A DNA stretch of 27,715 bases, taken from the NCBI GenBank assembly GCA_964503775.1, contig CAZDBS010000008.1, positions 1 to 27,715 on the forward strand, given 5' to 3'. The DNA is from CAZDBS01 sp964503775 (GTDB taxonomy: Bacteria; Patescibacteriota; Saccharimonadia; Saccharimonadales; CAZDBS01). The translations under genes and the position numbers were made by a program. The notes under the pieces were generated by a model. The model ran no database searches, was not told the DNA's origin, and saw nothing but the letters and a program-made list of their open reading frames with translations. Positions 1-8,071 of the stretch are shown one piece after another. Each line of letters opens with the position of its first letter. Positions within the stretch are counted from its first letter, which is position 1.

Positions 1-41
1 ATGATCGTAAAACCTTTATCTGTTTGATGTTTGATTCGCAT
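1..41 (-). CDS. Type IV prepilin, 5' end only (cut by window edge)
   Basis: Thirteen codons are visible, reading MRIKHQTDKGFTI. The short basic leader ending in Gly followed by F-T-I is the class III prepilin signal, cut by prepilin peptidase between G and F. The mature N-terminus then begins the hydrophobic pilin helix. The ATG (39-41) is preceded by AAAGGAG at 52-58, ten bases upstream. It is the next gene after pilC in the pilus operon, which is where a major or minor pilin is expected. The remainder is outside the window, so pilin versus pseudopilin cannot be decided. Confidence 0.75.
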   Translation of the reverse strand, partial: MRIKHQTDKGFTI

Positions 42-97
42 ATAATTACCACTCCTTTTATAACGAACTTTAAGGCTTGATTGCCCTTATGCTTGAC

Positions 98-126
98 AGT
101 GTACCGTTCTGACTCACACAGTGCAA
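98..126 (-). promoter_or_regulatory. Possible internal promoter for the pilin gene
   Basis: In the 92-base pilC-pilin gap the minus strand carries TTGCAC (121-126), a 17-base spacer and TACACT (98-103). Each box matches 4 of 6 consensus bases. It would give extra pilin transcript independent of the long operon. A small imperfect hairpin (AAGGGC/GCCTT, around 72-89) lies between it and the pilin RBS. Confidence 0.3.
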
Positions 127-133
127 GCGCTTT

Positions 134-1348
134 TTACTTGAATGTAGCATTGCCCACAAGTGAATAGATCGGGAACAATACCGCTGCAACCATACCGCCC
201 ACGATGATAGCCAATACAATCATCAAAATCGGCTCGATAGTCGTCGATAGAGATTTGATCTCGTTGTCGAGCTCTTTCTCATAGTAACCGGCAGTTCGCT
301 CCAACATCTTATCAAGCGTCCCCGACTCTTCACCTATCTCGATCATCTGCGGGACCAACTCGAGGAAATTGGGATCGTTCGCGATACTGGCGGATAACTT
401 CTCGCCACCTTTGACCTTCTCGATAGCTTTTTTCAGTGATGCTTCGATGTGGACATTATTGATAGCTCTTGCAGTGATACTCAACATCTCTAGCAATGGG
501 ACGCCACTTGATACAAGTGAAGCTCCAGTTCGACAAAATCGAGCCATGTAAAGCTTCATGAACAAGGTGTTGATAGGCGGCAAGGACATTTTCATGCGGT
601 CGAAAAACTTGTGGCCATCCAGTGAAGACATATATCGACGGAACCCGATAGCCAGCAGCAGAAGTGCTATGACGACTACGTACCAAAATTCGCTTATGAA
701 ATTCGCCGTCGACAGAAGCATGCGTGTAGCGATGGGAAGTTCTTGATGTAAATCTTTGTACAACGCACCAACCTGGGGCAGCACAGTCTTCATCATAAAG
801 ACGATGACAACTCCTATGACTCCTAGGACTATTGCCGGGTACACCATCGCCCCCCGAATCTTAGACAAGATCTCAGCATCCGCTTCTTGTTGGTTGGCGA
901 CTCGTTCAAGCGCCTTATCAAGTGTCCCAGACGATTCCCCTGCTGCTACCAGGCTAGTGAATACTTGACTGAATACTTGGGAGTTTCGCTCCATGCTTTT
1001 GGCAAGCGTATTGCCCGATTCCACATTACCGATGATGTCCTGGATGATCGATCGAAAAACCCGACTCTTTGTCTGTCTCTGAACCGTCACCAAGCTCTTG
1101 GTAAGAGGTAGTCCGGCACTAATCAGTGTCGATAGCTGGCGAGCAAAAACGACACGGTCTTTGGCGCGTACACGATTACGAAATTTACCAAGCAGTGATA
1201 TTCCTGAATCGTGAGCCTTAATCTCGATAGGCGCTAGGCCTTGCTTGGCTATCAGTTTAGCGGCGGCTCGTTCGTTCTCGGCTTGAACATCAGCTTTGAC
1301 GATCTTGCCACTTTTCGAGTCTTTGGCCCGATACTCATATGTTTGCAT
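134..1348 (-). CDS. pilC: Type IV pilus inner-membrane platform protein PilC
   Basis: 404 residues, normal for PilC/GspF. The protein is the membrane platform on which the PilB and PilT motors act to assemble and retract pilin. Two homologous T2SSF domains are visible (about 66-190 and 269-391). Each carries the same signature, GESSGTLDKALER at 137-149 and GEESGTLDKMLER at 339-351. Hydrophobic segments lie near 168-188, 221-237 and 372-395, giving the usual three-helix topology. The N-terminal YEYRAKD stretch is typical of the family. The start is 6 bp after the pilT stop and the pilin start follows downstream. The gene is intact. Confidence 0.95.
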   Translation of the reverse strand: MQTYEYRAKDSKSGKIVKADVQAENERAAAKLIAKQGLAPIEIKAHDSGISLLGKFRNRVRAKDRVVFARQLSTLISAGLPLTKSLVTVQRQTKSRVFRSIIQDIIGNVESGNTLAKSMERNSQVFSQVFTSLVAAGESSGTLDKALERVANQQEADAEILSKIRGAMVYPAIVLGVIGVVIVFMMKTVLPQVGALYKDLHQELPIATRMLLSTANFISEFWYVVVIALLLLAIGFRRYMSSLDGHKFFDRMKMSLPPINTLFMKLYMARFCRTGASLVSSGVPLLEMLSITARAINNVHIEASLKKAIEKVKGGEKLSASIANDPNFLELVPQMIEIGEESGTLDKMLERTAGYYEKELDNEIKSLSTTIEPILMIVLAIIVGGMVAAVLFPIYSLVGNATFK

Positions 1349-1354
1349 GAGGGC

Positions 1355-2416
1355 TTAACTCCTCATGAGCCTATCAAGCTCAGTCTTGTCGACAGCGTAG
1401 TTGACCGCTTCGTCATAAGAGATAGTACCGGCGTGAATCATCGAGACAAGCGTCTTGTCCATAGACTGCATACCAAACTCAGTCCCTGTTTGGATAACAG
1501 CGTCCAATTGATGAGCCTTGCCCTCACGTATGATATTGCGAACCGCTGGTGTAGCGATAAGGACTTCGGCCGAAGCGACTCGTCCCCCGCCAATCGCCGG
1601 GATAAGACGCTGCGAGCAAATAGCCATCAGGATGTTGGACAGCTGGGCTCGCACCTGAGGTTGCTGATGGGGCGGGAATACATCGATCATACGATCGATG
1701 CTCTGCGCTGCAGAGTTGGTATGAAGCGTCGCAAATACCAAGTGGCCAGTCTCGGCGATGGTGATGGCCGCACTGATGGTCTCTAGATCACGCATCTCAC
1801 CGATTAATACCACATCGGGATCCTGGCGCAGCGCAGAACGTAGTGAAGCGGCAAATGAGTAAGTATCATAGTGGACTTCTCGCTGAACGATGACTGCCCG
1901 TTTTGATTTATGAGTATATTCGATCGGATCCTCGATAGTGATGATGTGTAAGGGGCGCTCATTGTTAATCTTGTCGATGATAGAAGCCAGGGTCGTGGAT
2001 TTACCAGAGCCTGTAGGTCCAGTTACGAGAACAAGTCCCCTGGGGTAGTCAGCGAAGCTATTGACAATAGGCGGCAAGCCAAGCTTCTCGACTGGAGGAA
2101 TCTCGTTGGGGATCAGACGAAGTGCCGCCGCTAGATTACCTCGCTCATGAAAAGCGTTTACACGGAAGCGACCCAAATCACCGAAAGCAAACGAGAAATC
2201 AAACTCTTTATCCTTCAGTAGGATTTGTTTCTGATCTTCGTCGAGAACTGCGAAAACCAAAGTCTCAACATCATCCTCGCTAAGCGGGTTGGTACTCACA
2301 ACCGGCGTTAAGCTGCCGTCGACACGGAGCATAGGCGGTAGACCAACTTGTAAATGTAGATCAGAAGCCTTTTTCTTGATGACTTCTTCTAGTAGTGCTT
2401 CAATTCTGAGTTGCAT
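1355..2416 (-). CDS. pilT: Pilus retraction ATPase PilT
   Basis: 353 residues, the usual PilT length. It is a cytoplasmic hexameric ATPase that powers pilus depolymerisation and twitching. Visible motifs are Walker A GPTGSGKS (133-140), the Asp box IEDPIEY (161-167), Walker B VVLIGEMRD (202-210), the His box TGHLVFATLHT (223-233) and, near the C-terminus, AVRNIIREGK (291-300). The last matches the AIRNLIRE motif specific to PilT and required for retraction in studied species. This separates it from PilB next door. It lies 18 bp after pilB and 6 bp before pilC, in one operon. Confidence 0.95.
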   Translation of the reverse strand: MQLRIEALLEEVIKKKASDLHLQVGLPPMLRVDGSLTPVVSTNPLSEDDVETLVFAVLDEDQKQILLKDKEFDFSFAFGDLGRFRVNAFHERGNLAAALRLIPNEIPPVEKLGLPPIVNSFADYPRGLVLVTGPTGSGKSTTLASIIDKINNERPLHIITIEDPIEYTHKSKRAVIVQREVHYDTYSFAASLRSALRQDPDVVLIGEMRDLETISAAITIAETGHLVFATLHTNSAAQSIDRMIDVFPPHQQPQVRAQLSNILMAICSQRLIPAIGGGRVASAEVLIATPAVRNIIREGKAHQLDAVIQTGTEFGMQSMDKTLVSMIHAGTISYDEAVNYAVDKTELDRLMRS

Positions 2417-2434
2417 ATATGTGTTCCACCTCGT

Positions 2435-4249
2435 TTACATGCTATCCAGGGCTGCGACACGGTTGACTTCCGTTAGTGTCGTTTCACCTGCTAATGCTTT
2501 TAAGTACCCGTCTTGACGCATCGTAACCATCCCCTGCTCTTCTACCTTTGTCTGGATAGCGCTGGTTGGCGAACGCTCCAAGATCAAAGACTCGACTTCG
2601 TTTGTTACGCTGAAAACCTCATAGATACCAATTCGGCCTTTATAGCCACCAGGGTTATCATCCGACGGCTTACCCTTGAACAAAGTATAAGCTTTTTGAT
2701 TGCCTAGGGGCAAGTCTTTATAGCCAAGTCGCTCCCCTAACTCCTTCTGATCATTCTCGTTTCCCGGCAAAAGTTTACCCAAAGTCTCGTGAATTGCCGC
2801 AATCTCCGCTTCGTCAGCACCATATGCTTGTTTGTCATCAACGATGCGACGCACCAGACGCTGTCCGATCACCGTGTTAACCGTGGAAGCTATCAGGAAT
2901 GGCTCGATACCCATATCGAGCAAGCGAGGCAATACTCCGGCTGCGGAGTTGGTGTGAAGGGTCGAGAAAACCAAGTGGCCTGTCAAAGCAGCCTGGACCG
3001 CCAGCTGGGCGGTCTCTTTGTCGCGAATCTCACCCACCATCACGATATCGGGGTCCTGTCGCAGAATAGATCTAAGTCCCGTAGCGAACGTCAGACCGAC
3101 ATCGGGATTCACCTGGATCTGATTGACGCCTTCCATCTTGTACTCAATCGGATCCTCAAGAGTTACGATATTTACAGTGTCATTTTTTATGGCACGTATG
3201 AGAGCATAGAGCGAGGTTGTCTTACCAGACCCTGTTGGTCCTGAAGTGATGATCATGCCATTTGGTTTTTTAAGCCCCTCTTTGATAGATGATAGGCCTT
3301 GGCCGCGGTATCCCATGTCCTCGAGTTCGAGGCTTGTCCCGCTATTGTCCAGTAACCGGATGACCACCTGTTCACCCCACAACACTGGCGAGATGGCAAT
3401 ACGTAGATCGACTTCTTTGCTGCCTACCACAACCGAGAACTGACCGTCCTGCGGTATACGGTGCTCATCAATTTTAAGATTTGACAATATCTTGATGCGT
3501 GAGATGAGAGCCGGTTCGATACTCTTCGGTAACTTCATGATTTCTCTTAGAACACCATCAATTCGACACCGAATCTTCAACGACTTCTCGAACGGCTCAA
3601 CATGGACATCCGATGCCCGATTCTTGGAGGCATACTCCAGTATGGTCGTAAGCGCTCGACTAATCGGTGAGTCCTGAACGATCGTTTTGATATCAGTTGC
3701 GTTTTTTCTATCAATCGGTTTTGCTTCTGCCTGATTTTCAATCTCTTGATCACGTACTTCTTCGTCATGTTTATCACTCAGTACCTCTTCGACACCTTCT
3801 TTCAAGCTACTGGAGTATTGTGATATGACATGCCTAATACCTCCTTCACTAGAGATATAGACCTTCAGAGGACGACCGATCTTATTCGACAGAAAATCCA
3901 CAGCCTGAACATTGTCGGCATCGAGCATAGCAACTACTAGGCGGTTGCCCATTTCTCCCAGCGGTACAGCCATATAACGCTCAGCTATATCCCGAGGCAG
4001 TAGTTCGAGCATCTGGGGATTAATCGTTGCTTGGGTCAGGTTTACATACGGCGTACCGGTGACATGAGCAGTCAAACGAGTGAGATCCTCAGAATCAACC
4101 GCCTTATCGGCTATTAGTTTGACAATTAACGGCTCGTTTTCTTCCCCTGCCTTGTCCTTTAGTTCTTTGAGTTTTTTGTCAGTAAGCAAGCCCTCGGAAA
4201 CTAGTAGCTCTTCTAGCTGCTTTTGATTATCAGCCGACAGAACGCTCAT
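2435..4249 (-). CDS. pilB: Pilus assembly ATPase PilB
   Basis: 604 residues. It is the extension motor of the type IV pilus. An N-terminal MshEN/GspE-N-like region (about 10-140) precedes the ATPase core: Walker A GPTGSGKT (337-344), Asp box TLEDPIEY (363-370), Walker B DIVMVGEIRD (401-410) and His box TGHLVFSTLHT (423-433). The C-terminal GYKGRIGIYEVF (535-546) is typical. The region that in most PilB/GspE proteins carries a zinc-binding tetracysteine (here about 468-535) has no cysteine. The only Cys in the protein is in KIRCRIDG near 228. It follows the small membrane ORF by 6 bp. Confidence 0.95.
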   Translation of the reverse strand: MSVLSADNQKQLEELLVSEGLLTDKKLKELKDKAGEENEPLIVKLIADKAVDSEDLTRLTAHVTGTPYVNLTQATINPQMLELLPRDIAERYMAVPLGEMGNRLVVAMLDADNVQAVDFLSNKIGRPLKVYISSEGGIRHVISQYSSSLKEGVEEVLSDKHDEEVRDQEIENQAEAKPIDRKNATDIKTIVQDSPISRALTTILEYASKNRASDVHVEPFEKSLKIRCRIDGVLREIMKLPKSIEPALISRIKILSNLKIDEHRIPQDGQFSVVVGSKEVDLRIAISPVLWGEQVVIRLLDNSGTSLELEDMGYRGQGLSSIKEGLKKPNGMIITSGPTGSGKTTSLYALIRAIKNDTVNIVTLEDPIEYKMEGVNQIQVNPDVGLTFATGLRSILRQDPDIVMVGEIRDKETAQLAVQAALTGHLVFSTLHTNSAAGVLPRLLDMGIEPFLIASTVNTVIGQRLVRRIVDDKQAYGADEAEIAAIHETLGKLLPGNENDQKELGERLGYKDLPLGNQKAYTLFKGKPSDDNPGGYKGRIGIYEVFSVTNEVESLILERSPTSAIQTKVEEQGMVTMRQDGYLKALAGETTLTEVNRVAALDSM

Positions 4250-4255
4250 GAGCGC

Positions 4256-4507
4256 CTACTTTCCTTGATTCTTGAATGGTTGGTCGTTGGTTGCCGGTCC
4301 GATTTTGATGTCTTTCGTAGGATCGAGAGACCTGTCGTTGAATACTCGTACGTCTGGTGCTGGGAAATCGGTATTAAACTTATCCACAACTTCAACTTTT
4401 TGACTTCGATTTTTGGACGACGTTATGAAACTATTGCCCAAAAATACGGCTATGATAACCGCCGTTGCCGTTATCAGAATTATGAGTGCCAGATCGTTGC
4501 GTTTCAT
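4256..4507 (-). CDS. Small single-pass membrane protein in the pilus operon
   Basis: 83 residues with no family I recognise. One N-terminal transmembrane helix (about 6-24, ALIILITATAVIIAVFLG) is followed by a hydrophilic tail of about 58 residues that should face the outside. There is no lipobox or cysteine, so it is not a PilP-type lipoprotein, although it sits where pilP lies in diderm pilMNOPQ operons. Its ATG shares one base with the pilO stop (TAATG), implying translational coupling, and pilB starts 6 bp after its stop. The position suggests a partner of the PilM/N/O complex; that is inference only. Confidence 0.75.
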   Translation of the reverse strand: MKRNDLALIILITATAVIIAVFLGNSFITSSKNRSQKVEVVDKFNTDFPAPDVRVFNDRSLDPTKDIKIGPATNDQPFKNQGK

Positions 4508-5133
4508 TATTTCACCACCTCTGTTTTGAACTCTAGATTCTTAGCGGGCTGATAGTAAGTTACGATCTTGTAGCTTGCCCTTAGGTTATTGTCCTGACCA
4601 GTCACAGTCAGCGTCAGGATCTTGAACGGTCGGATGGATCGCTGGAGGTCATTTGTAAACCGCTTGATAGCATCGTAATTGCCACTTATCTCCACGGTAA
4701 ATGGTATTTCTGCAGCTTCAGGATCGTTGCTGTTCTGGGTAACTTCGGCCGTGTCCTCGCCAGTAAATGACTCCAGTTTGTATCCCCCTTCACTGACGAT
4801 CTTCTCGATAGATGAACCTAGTGCCGGGACATCGTATTTGCTAGGCAGAGCATTGAGAATCGTCCTGGAGTTAACGGTTACGTTTTTCTCCAGAGCATTG
4901 AATGACTCTTCGAGTTTGGCCGCGTCAGCAACATTACTGACGAGCGTGTCACGTGCCAGCTGCTTCTTGGTGATGACCCTGTCTTGATAAGCACGTTGGC
5001 TCACCAGCGCTCGACAGGTGACAATCGCAACCGAGACTATAACTGCGGTGAGACCAGCAGCAAATAGGACTGTAGAGTTCACCTTACTGATAAGGGATCG
5101 TTTACTACTACCGAAAGGGTTGTTTAAGTGCAT
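4507..5133 (-). CDS. pilO: PilO-like pilus alignment subunit
   Basis: 208 residues: short cytoplasmic N-terminus, one membrane helix (about 22-45), a coiled-coil-like stretch and an extracytoplasmic alpha/beta domain, as in PilO. PilO pairs with PilN to couple the cytoplasmic motor and PilM to the outside. Sequence similarity to proteobacterial PilO is weak, so the call rests on architecture, size and order directly after pilN. Its ATG overlaps the pilN stop by one base (TAATG), and the next ORF overlaps its own stop in the same way. Confidence 0.75.
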   Translation of the reverse strand: MHLNNPFGSSKRSLISKVNSTVLFAAGLTAVIVSVAIVTCRALVSQRAYQDRVITKKQLARDTLVSNVADAAKLEESFNALEKNVTVNSRTILNALPSKYDVPALGSSIEKIVSEGGYKLESFTGEDTAEVTQNSNDPEAAEIPFTVEISGNYDAIKRFTNDLQRSIRPFKILTLTVTGQDNNLRASYKIVTYYQPAKNLEFKTEVVK

Positions 5134-5816
5134 TACTTACCTCCCCCCGTAGATTGAAATATCGACTCAGATAACTCACGAGTGGTTATAGTACTGTTAA
5201 CAATCGGGATGACGCCATCACTGACCGAGTTATAAGTCTTAAAATCAGTCAGCGCCGCATCGTATTCGAGACTGATGGAAAATGACGTGCCTTTATCCAA
5301 CTTGGCAGAATTAACCAACACTACTTTGCTGAAGGCTCGGGGCTGCGTAGTACTATCGCTCTGTTGGTATTGGGCAAACTTAAGTGTATCGATGAAGGTA
5401 TTGATCGCTTCGAAGCTCTGCGCCGTACCCTCAATGTCTATACGACGATCATCGGTTGCGACCTTGAACGTGGCCACACCAATATTTGCAGGAGTGACCT
5501 TACTGAGGAATAGGAACAGTCGACTGACGATTGGTTTACCATCGTGAAGCGTCGGCAGGGCCTGGAGCTGGTTCTGAACGGTCAGTATACGATCGATATT
5601 TGGCAGTGTTGCCAGCTCTTTTTTCTTGTCATTGATATCATTGGTCAGATTGGTGATGTGTCGTTTCTGTCCGAGGTTAACGTAGGTGAACAATGACGCC
5701 GTGATGACGATGGCACCGCCACACAACACAACCGCCCCAAGAAGCACCAGCCGCTTGAGTCTTAGGGCGCGCATGAACTGTTGTTTGACATCTGGTAGGA
5801 GGTTGAGCTGGATCAT
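5133..5816 (-). CDS. pilN: PilN-like pilus assembly protein
   Basis: 227 residues. The N-terminus MIQLNLLPD carries the INLLP-type peptide that in studied systems docks into a groove of PilM. A membrane helix follows (about 24-47), then a coiled-coil segment and an extracytoplasmic ferredoxin-like domain. The start overlaps the pilM stop as ATGA, and pilO begins inside its stop codon. The conserved docking motif next to pilM makes this the most secure of the PilN/PilO pair. Confidence 0.85.
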   Translation of the reverse strand: MIQLNLLPDVKQQFMRALRLKRLVLLGAVVLCGGAIVITASLFTYVNLGQKRHITNLTNDINDKKKELATLPNIDRILTVQNQLQALPTLHDGKPIVSRLFLFLSKVTPANIGVATFKVATDDRRIDIEGTAQSFEAINTFIDTLKFAQYQQSDSTTQPRAFSKVVLVNSAKLDKGTSFSISLEYDAALTDFKTYNSVSDGVIPIVNSTITTRELSESIFQSTGGGK

Positions 5817-6853
5817 TCGTTTCGCTCCGCTAGTCCGGCAGCCACGGAATAATGGTTAGCCACGGCGATTAGCTCATTCTGGCGATCTGGTAAATAGGCG
5901 ACGTTACGCCAAGCATTGCCTATCTCGATATTGATAGCGAATTTATTGGCTAGGTAGAGTGGGAACTCCGGAAGTGTTGACACTCCACCAGTCACGATAA
6001 TCTTCTCGATTTTGGAATTAGTGTAGCGGGTAGTGAAGAACTTGATTGATTTTTCGATCTCGACCACCATGGTGTCTATAGTGCCGACTAGTGCGCGGTA
6101 GATCTGCCCCTCTAGTTTCTGTTGACTGAGGCCGAACTTGAAGACAAATTGCTCAGCTTGTTTTTCATCTATAGCCAGATTTTGCGACGTCGCTTTGATA
6201 AGTGCTTTGGTGCCCACTTGGATAGAACGAATGAGCCGCGGAGTCCCATCCAATAAGATGATGAGATCTGTAGCTTGAGCACCCATGTCGAGAATCAGTT
6301 GCGCACCTGTCTGATTGGGAGGTACCAGCGAGCGACCTATGGCCAACGCATCAGGTTCAAAGGCAACGACATTCAACCCAATAGCCTCGAGCATATCTAG
6401 ACGCGCTTCGATATAGGAGTTTGCCACGCTGGAGAGTAGCACCTCGAGCTTGTTGGGGTCTTGGGCAGATTCACCCAAAACCGCCCAGTCAAATTTGGAA
6501 TCGGCTAGTTGAGTAGGTATGAAACTCTCCGCCTGGTAATCAATTGTCTTGGCCAGTTCGCTCGGAGAGAGTTTATCGATGTCGACAATAGTCGTAAATA
6601 CTCGTGATGAGGGGATGCCGACCACGACATTATGAGTAGTGACCCCTACTTCAGTCAGGAATGCTTTGATCGTAGCAGCCAACCGTTGCTGGTCGGTCGG
6701 TGAGTCGCTAGTTGCTGTCTGAGCGTCAACTTCGACACTTCCATAGCGAAGCAGGGTTTTGGTCGCGCCCCTACCCTTTAGTTGTACTGCCCTGATGGCC
6801 GATGAGCTGATATCAAGACCGAAAAAATCGCCCACGCCGCTTAATAAACTCAT
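5813..6853 (-). CDS. pilM: Pilus assembly ATPase-like protein PilM
   Basis: 346 residues, an actin-like (FtsA/MreB fold) cytoplasmic protein. Visible motifs are FFGLDISSSAIRAVQLKG (phosphate 1 strand, about 11-28), LILDMGAQATDLIIL (phosphate 2, near 190) and IIVTGGVSTLPEF (adenosine motif, near 290). PilM binds ATP and the PilN N-terminal peptide and forms a cytoplasmic ring. It is the first gene of the pilus operon. No Shine-Dalgarno sequence precedes the ATG. A promoter at 6861-6889 ends 7 bases before it, so the mRNA is probably leaderless. Confidence 0.9.
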   Translation of the reverse strand: MSLLSGVGDFFGLDISSSAIRAVQLKGRGATKTLLRYGSVEVDAQTATSDSPTDQQRLAATIKAFLTEVGVTTHNVVVGIPSSRVFTTIVDIDKLSPSELAKTIDYQAESFIPTQLADSKFDWAVLGESAQDPNKLEVLLSSVANSYIEARLDMLEAIGLNVVAFEPDALAIGRSLVPPNQTGAQLILDMGAQATDLIILLDGTPRLIRSIQVGTKALIKATSQNLAIDEKQAEQFVFKFGLSQQKLEGQIYRALVGTIDTMVVEIEKSIKFFTTRYTNSKIEKIIVTGGVSTLPEFPLYLANKFAINIEIGNAWRNVAYLPDRQNELIAVANHYSVAAGLAERNE

Positions 6854-6860
6854 GCGGACA

Positions 6861-6889
6861 ATTGTAGACCATAAGCGTTACTGTGCCAA
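6861..6889 (-). promoter_or_regulatory. Pilus operon promoter (leaderless)
   Basis: The minus strand reads TTGGCA (6884-6889), a 17-base spacer and TACAAT (6861-6866), matching 5/6 and 5/6 of the sigma-70 consensus. Only TGTCCGC separates the -10 box from the pilM ATG at 6853, so transcription should begin at or within 1-2 bases of the start codon. A 6-bp inverted repeat (GTTACT/AGTAAC, 8-base loop, about 6876-6895) overlaps the -35 box and could be an operator or the end of the upstream transcript. Confidence 0.7.
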
Positions 6890-6905
6890 GAGTAACTGCC
6901 AGATG

Positions 6906-7421
6906 TCAGTGAATTGTTTTCTCAAGCGTGTTTATATTTCGCACAGTATTGAATTCTTTGTACCTAGGCTTCGTAAGGTACTTAGAAAACTCACTCTTTA
7001 AAGTTATGCCTTTAGGAACGGTCCAATACAGACAGTTCGTCCCTGACTTAATCTGCTCGAGTTTGTCATCAAATGTCGCCTCGGCTTCAAGTTCATGTTC
7101 CTTAGCCGACTCCATGAAAACGACATAATGCTGATGATCTTTGTCATTCCTATCAAAAGGATAGCCTTGAATGATGGTTTGGATTTGTTCAATCGTAAAT
7201 ACCTGGGCTCTGGCCGGATAGTTGAAGGTTTTCGTCAACACAGCTTCAATGTTTTGTTTCAGCTCTACTTGTTTCTGATCACTCTCGAAGGTGACATTTC
7301 CAGACTGCAAAATCGTCCTCACTTCTCTGAGACCTATCTCCTCAAGACATTCTTTCAAATCCACCATCTTAATCACTCGCCCACCGACGTTGATGCCCCT
7401 GAGAAAGGCGACGTATTTCAT
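6906..7421 (-). CDS. DUF1697 family protein
   Basis: 171 residues, the typical size of DUF1697. The family hallmarks are present: N-terminal YVAFLRGINVGG (3-14), then LQSGNVTF (38-45), and a C-terminal TVRNINTLEK. The biochemical function of the family is unknown. The ATG overlaps the stop of the HD-domain gene upstream (ATGA), so the two are co-translated. The gene ends 52 bp before the pilM start. Nothing links it functionally to the pilus. Confidence 0.85.
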   Translation of the reverse strand: MKYVAFLRGINVGGRVIKMVDLKECLEEIGLREVRTILQSGNVTFESDQKQVELKQNIEAVLTKTFNYPARAQVFTIEQIQTIIQGYPFDRNDKDHQHYVVFMESAKEHELEAEATFDDKLEQIKSGTNCLYWTVPKGITLKSEFSKYLTKPRYKEFNTVRNINTLEKTIH

Positions 7422-8035
7422 GCAGGAAACAGCTCTTCTTTTCGCCTAACTACTTCATTAACTACTTCTTCATACCACTGGGCGACAACTGGATGTATGG
7501 CAACACGCAAGCGTATTTCGTCGGCTTTACGAAGGAACTGCTCGAATGAAATTCCATTTTCGCGATATAATGTTCCGCCACGTAATACCATGATCGCAGC
7601 AACGATCTTATCGAGAGCATCTACGAAGCGAGACTCCTCGTCTGCTTTTGCTTCATAGTCGCGAATAACCTGAGCAACAAGTGGTGTTCGTTGGAACGTT
7701 TGTTCAACTTGTTCCAAGGCTCGCTCCTCTCGCTCGACTTTGGTCAACCTTCCCTCCTCGTCCCAAACTGATGTATCTGTGGCATATCTCTCAGTGAAAT
7801 CATGAAACGTTGCATACAAAGTGATTTTCGCTGGATCCATCCCGAGTCTTTCACCGATTGCCGCACCTATAAAAGCAAGGGCATGCGAATGTTCTGCGTC
7901 ATTTTCCCAAGCTCTTTCTGGATCAGTAGGCCATGGGATAACGCGGATAATCTCTGCAAACGGAATATAGCCTTCAGTGATTAGGTGTTCAACATCGGTG
8001 ACAGCAACAGGCACTTCTCCTTGATCCACAGCCAT
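7418..8035 (-). CDS. HD-domain 5'-deoxynucleotidase (YfbR/HDDC2-like)
   Basis: 205 residues. ENDAEHSHALAF (about 26-37), then FHDFTERYATD near 67-77 and a later Asp in RFVDALDKI form the H...HD...D metal-binding set. They resemble YfbR, which dephosphorylates deoxynucleoside 5'-monophosphates. Substrate is inferred from family resemblance only. I chose the ATG at 8035 over an in-frame TTG at 8041, because the -10 box (8042-8047) ends six bases before this ATG, which suggests a leaderless mRNA. It is co-translated with the DUF1697 gene and divergent from ychF. Confidence 0.8.
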   Translation of the reverse strand: MAVDQGEVPVAVTDVEHLITEGYIPFAEIIRVIPWPTDPERAWENDAEHSHALAFIGAAIGERLGMDPAKITLYATFHDFTERYATDTSVWDEEGRLTKVEREERALEQVEQTFQRTPLVAQVIRDYEAKADEESRFVDALDKIVAAIMVLRGGTLYRENGISFEQFLRKADEIRLRVAIHPVVAQWYEEVVNEVVRRKEELFPA

Positions 8036-8041
8036 AGCCAA

Positions 8042-8050
8042 ATTATACCA
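8042..8050 (-). promoter_or_regulatory. Extended -10 promoter for the HD-domain gene
   Basis: TGG-TATAAT on the minus strand is a perfect -10 box with the TGn extension. No good -35 is visible, which extended -10 promoters tolerate. Six bases (TTGGCT) separate the -10 box from ATG 8035. Confidence 0.65.
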
Positions 8051-8057
8051 CCCCTGT

Positions 8058-8063
8058 TAGAAT
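8058..8063 (+). promoter_or_regulatory. -10 box for ychF
   Basis: TAGAAT preceded by TGT (TGn extension) on the plus strand, ending 8 bases before the ychF ATG at 8072. An AAAGGA lies between, but only 2 bases from the ATG, too close for normal ribosome binding. A leaderless or near-leaderless transcript is likely. The core lies only 10 bases from the opposing -10 box, so the two promoters overlap and probably compete. Confidence 0.5.
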
Positions 8064-8071
8064 AAAGGACT

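Noticed and set aside
1241..1786. 181-codon plus-strand ORF opposite pilC and pilT
   Set aside because: Spans the junction of two firm minus-strand genes; no family features.
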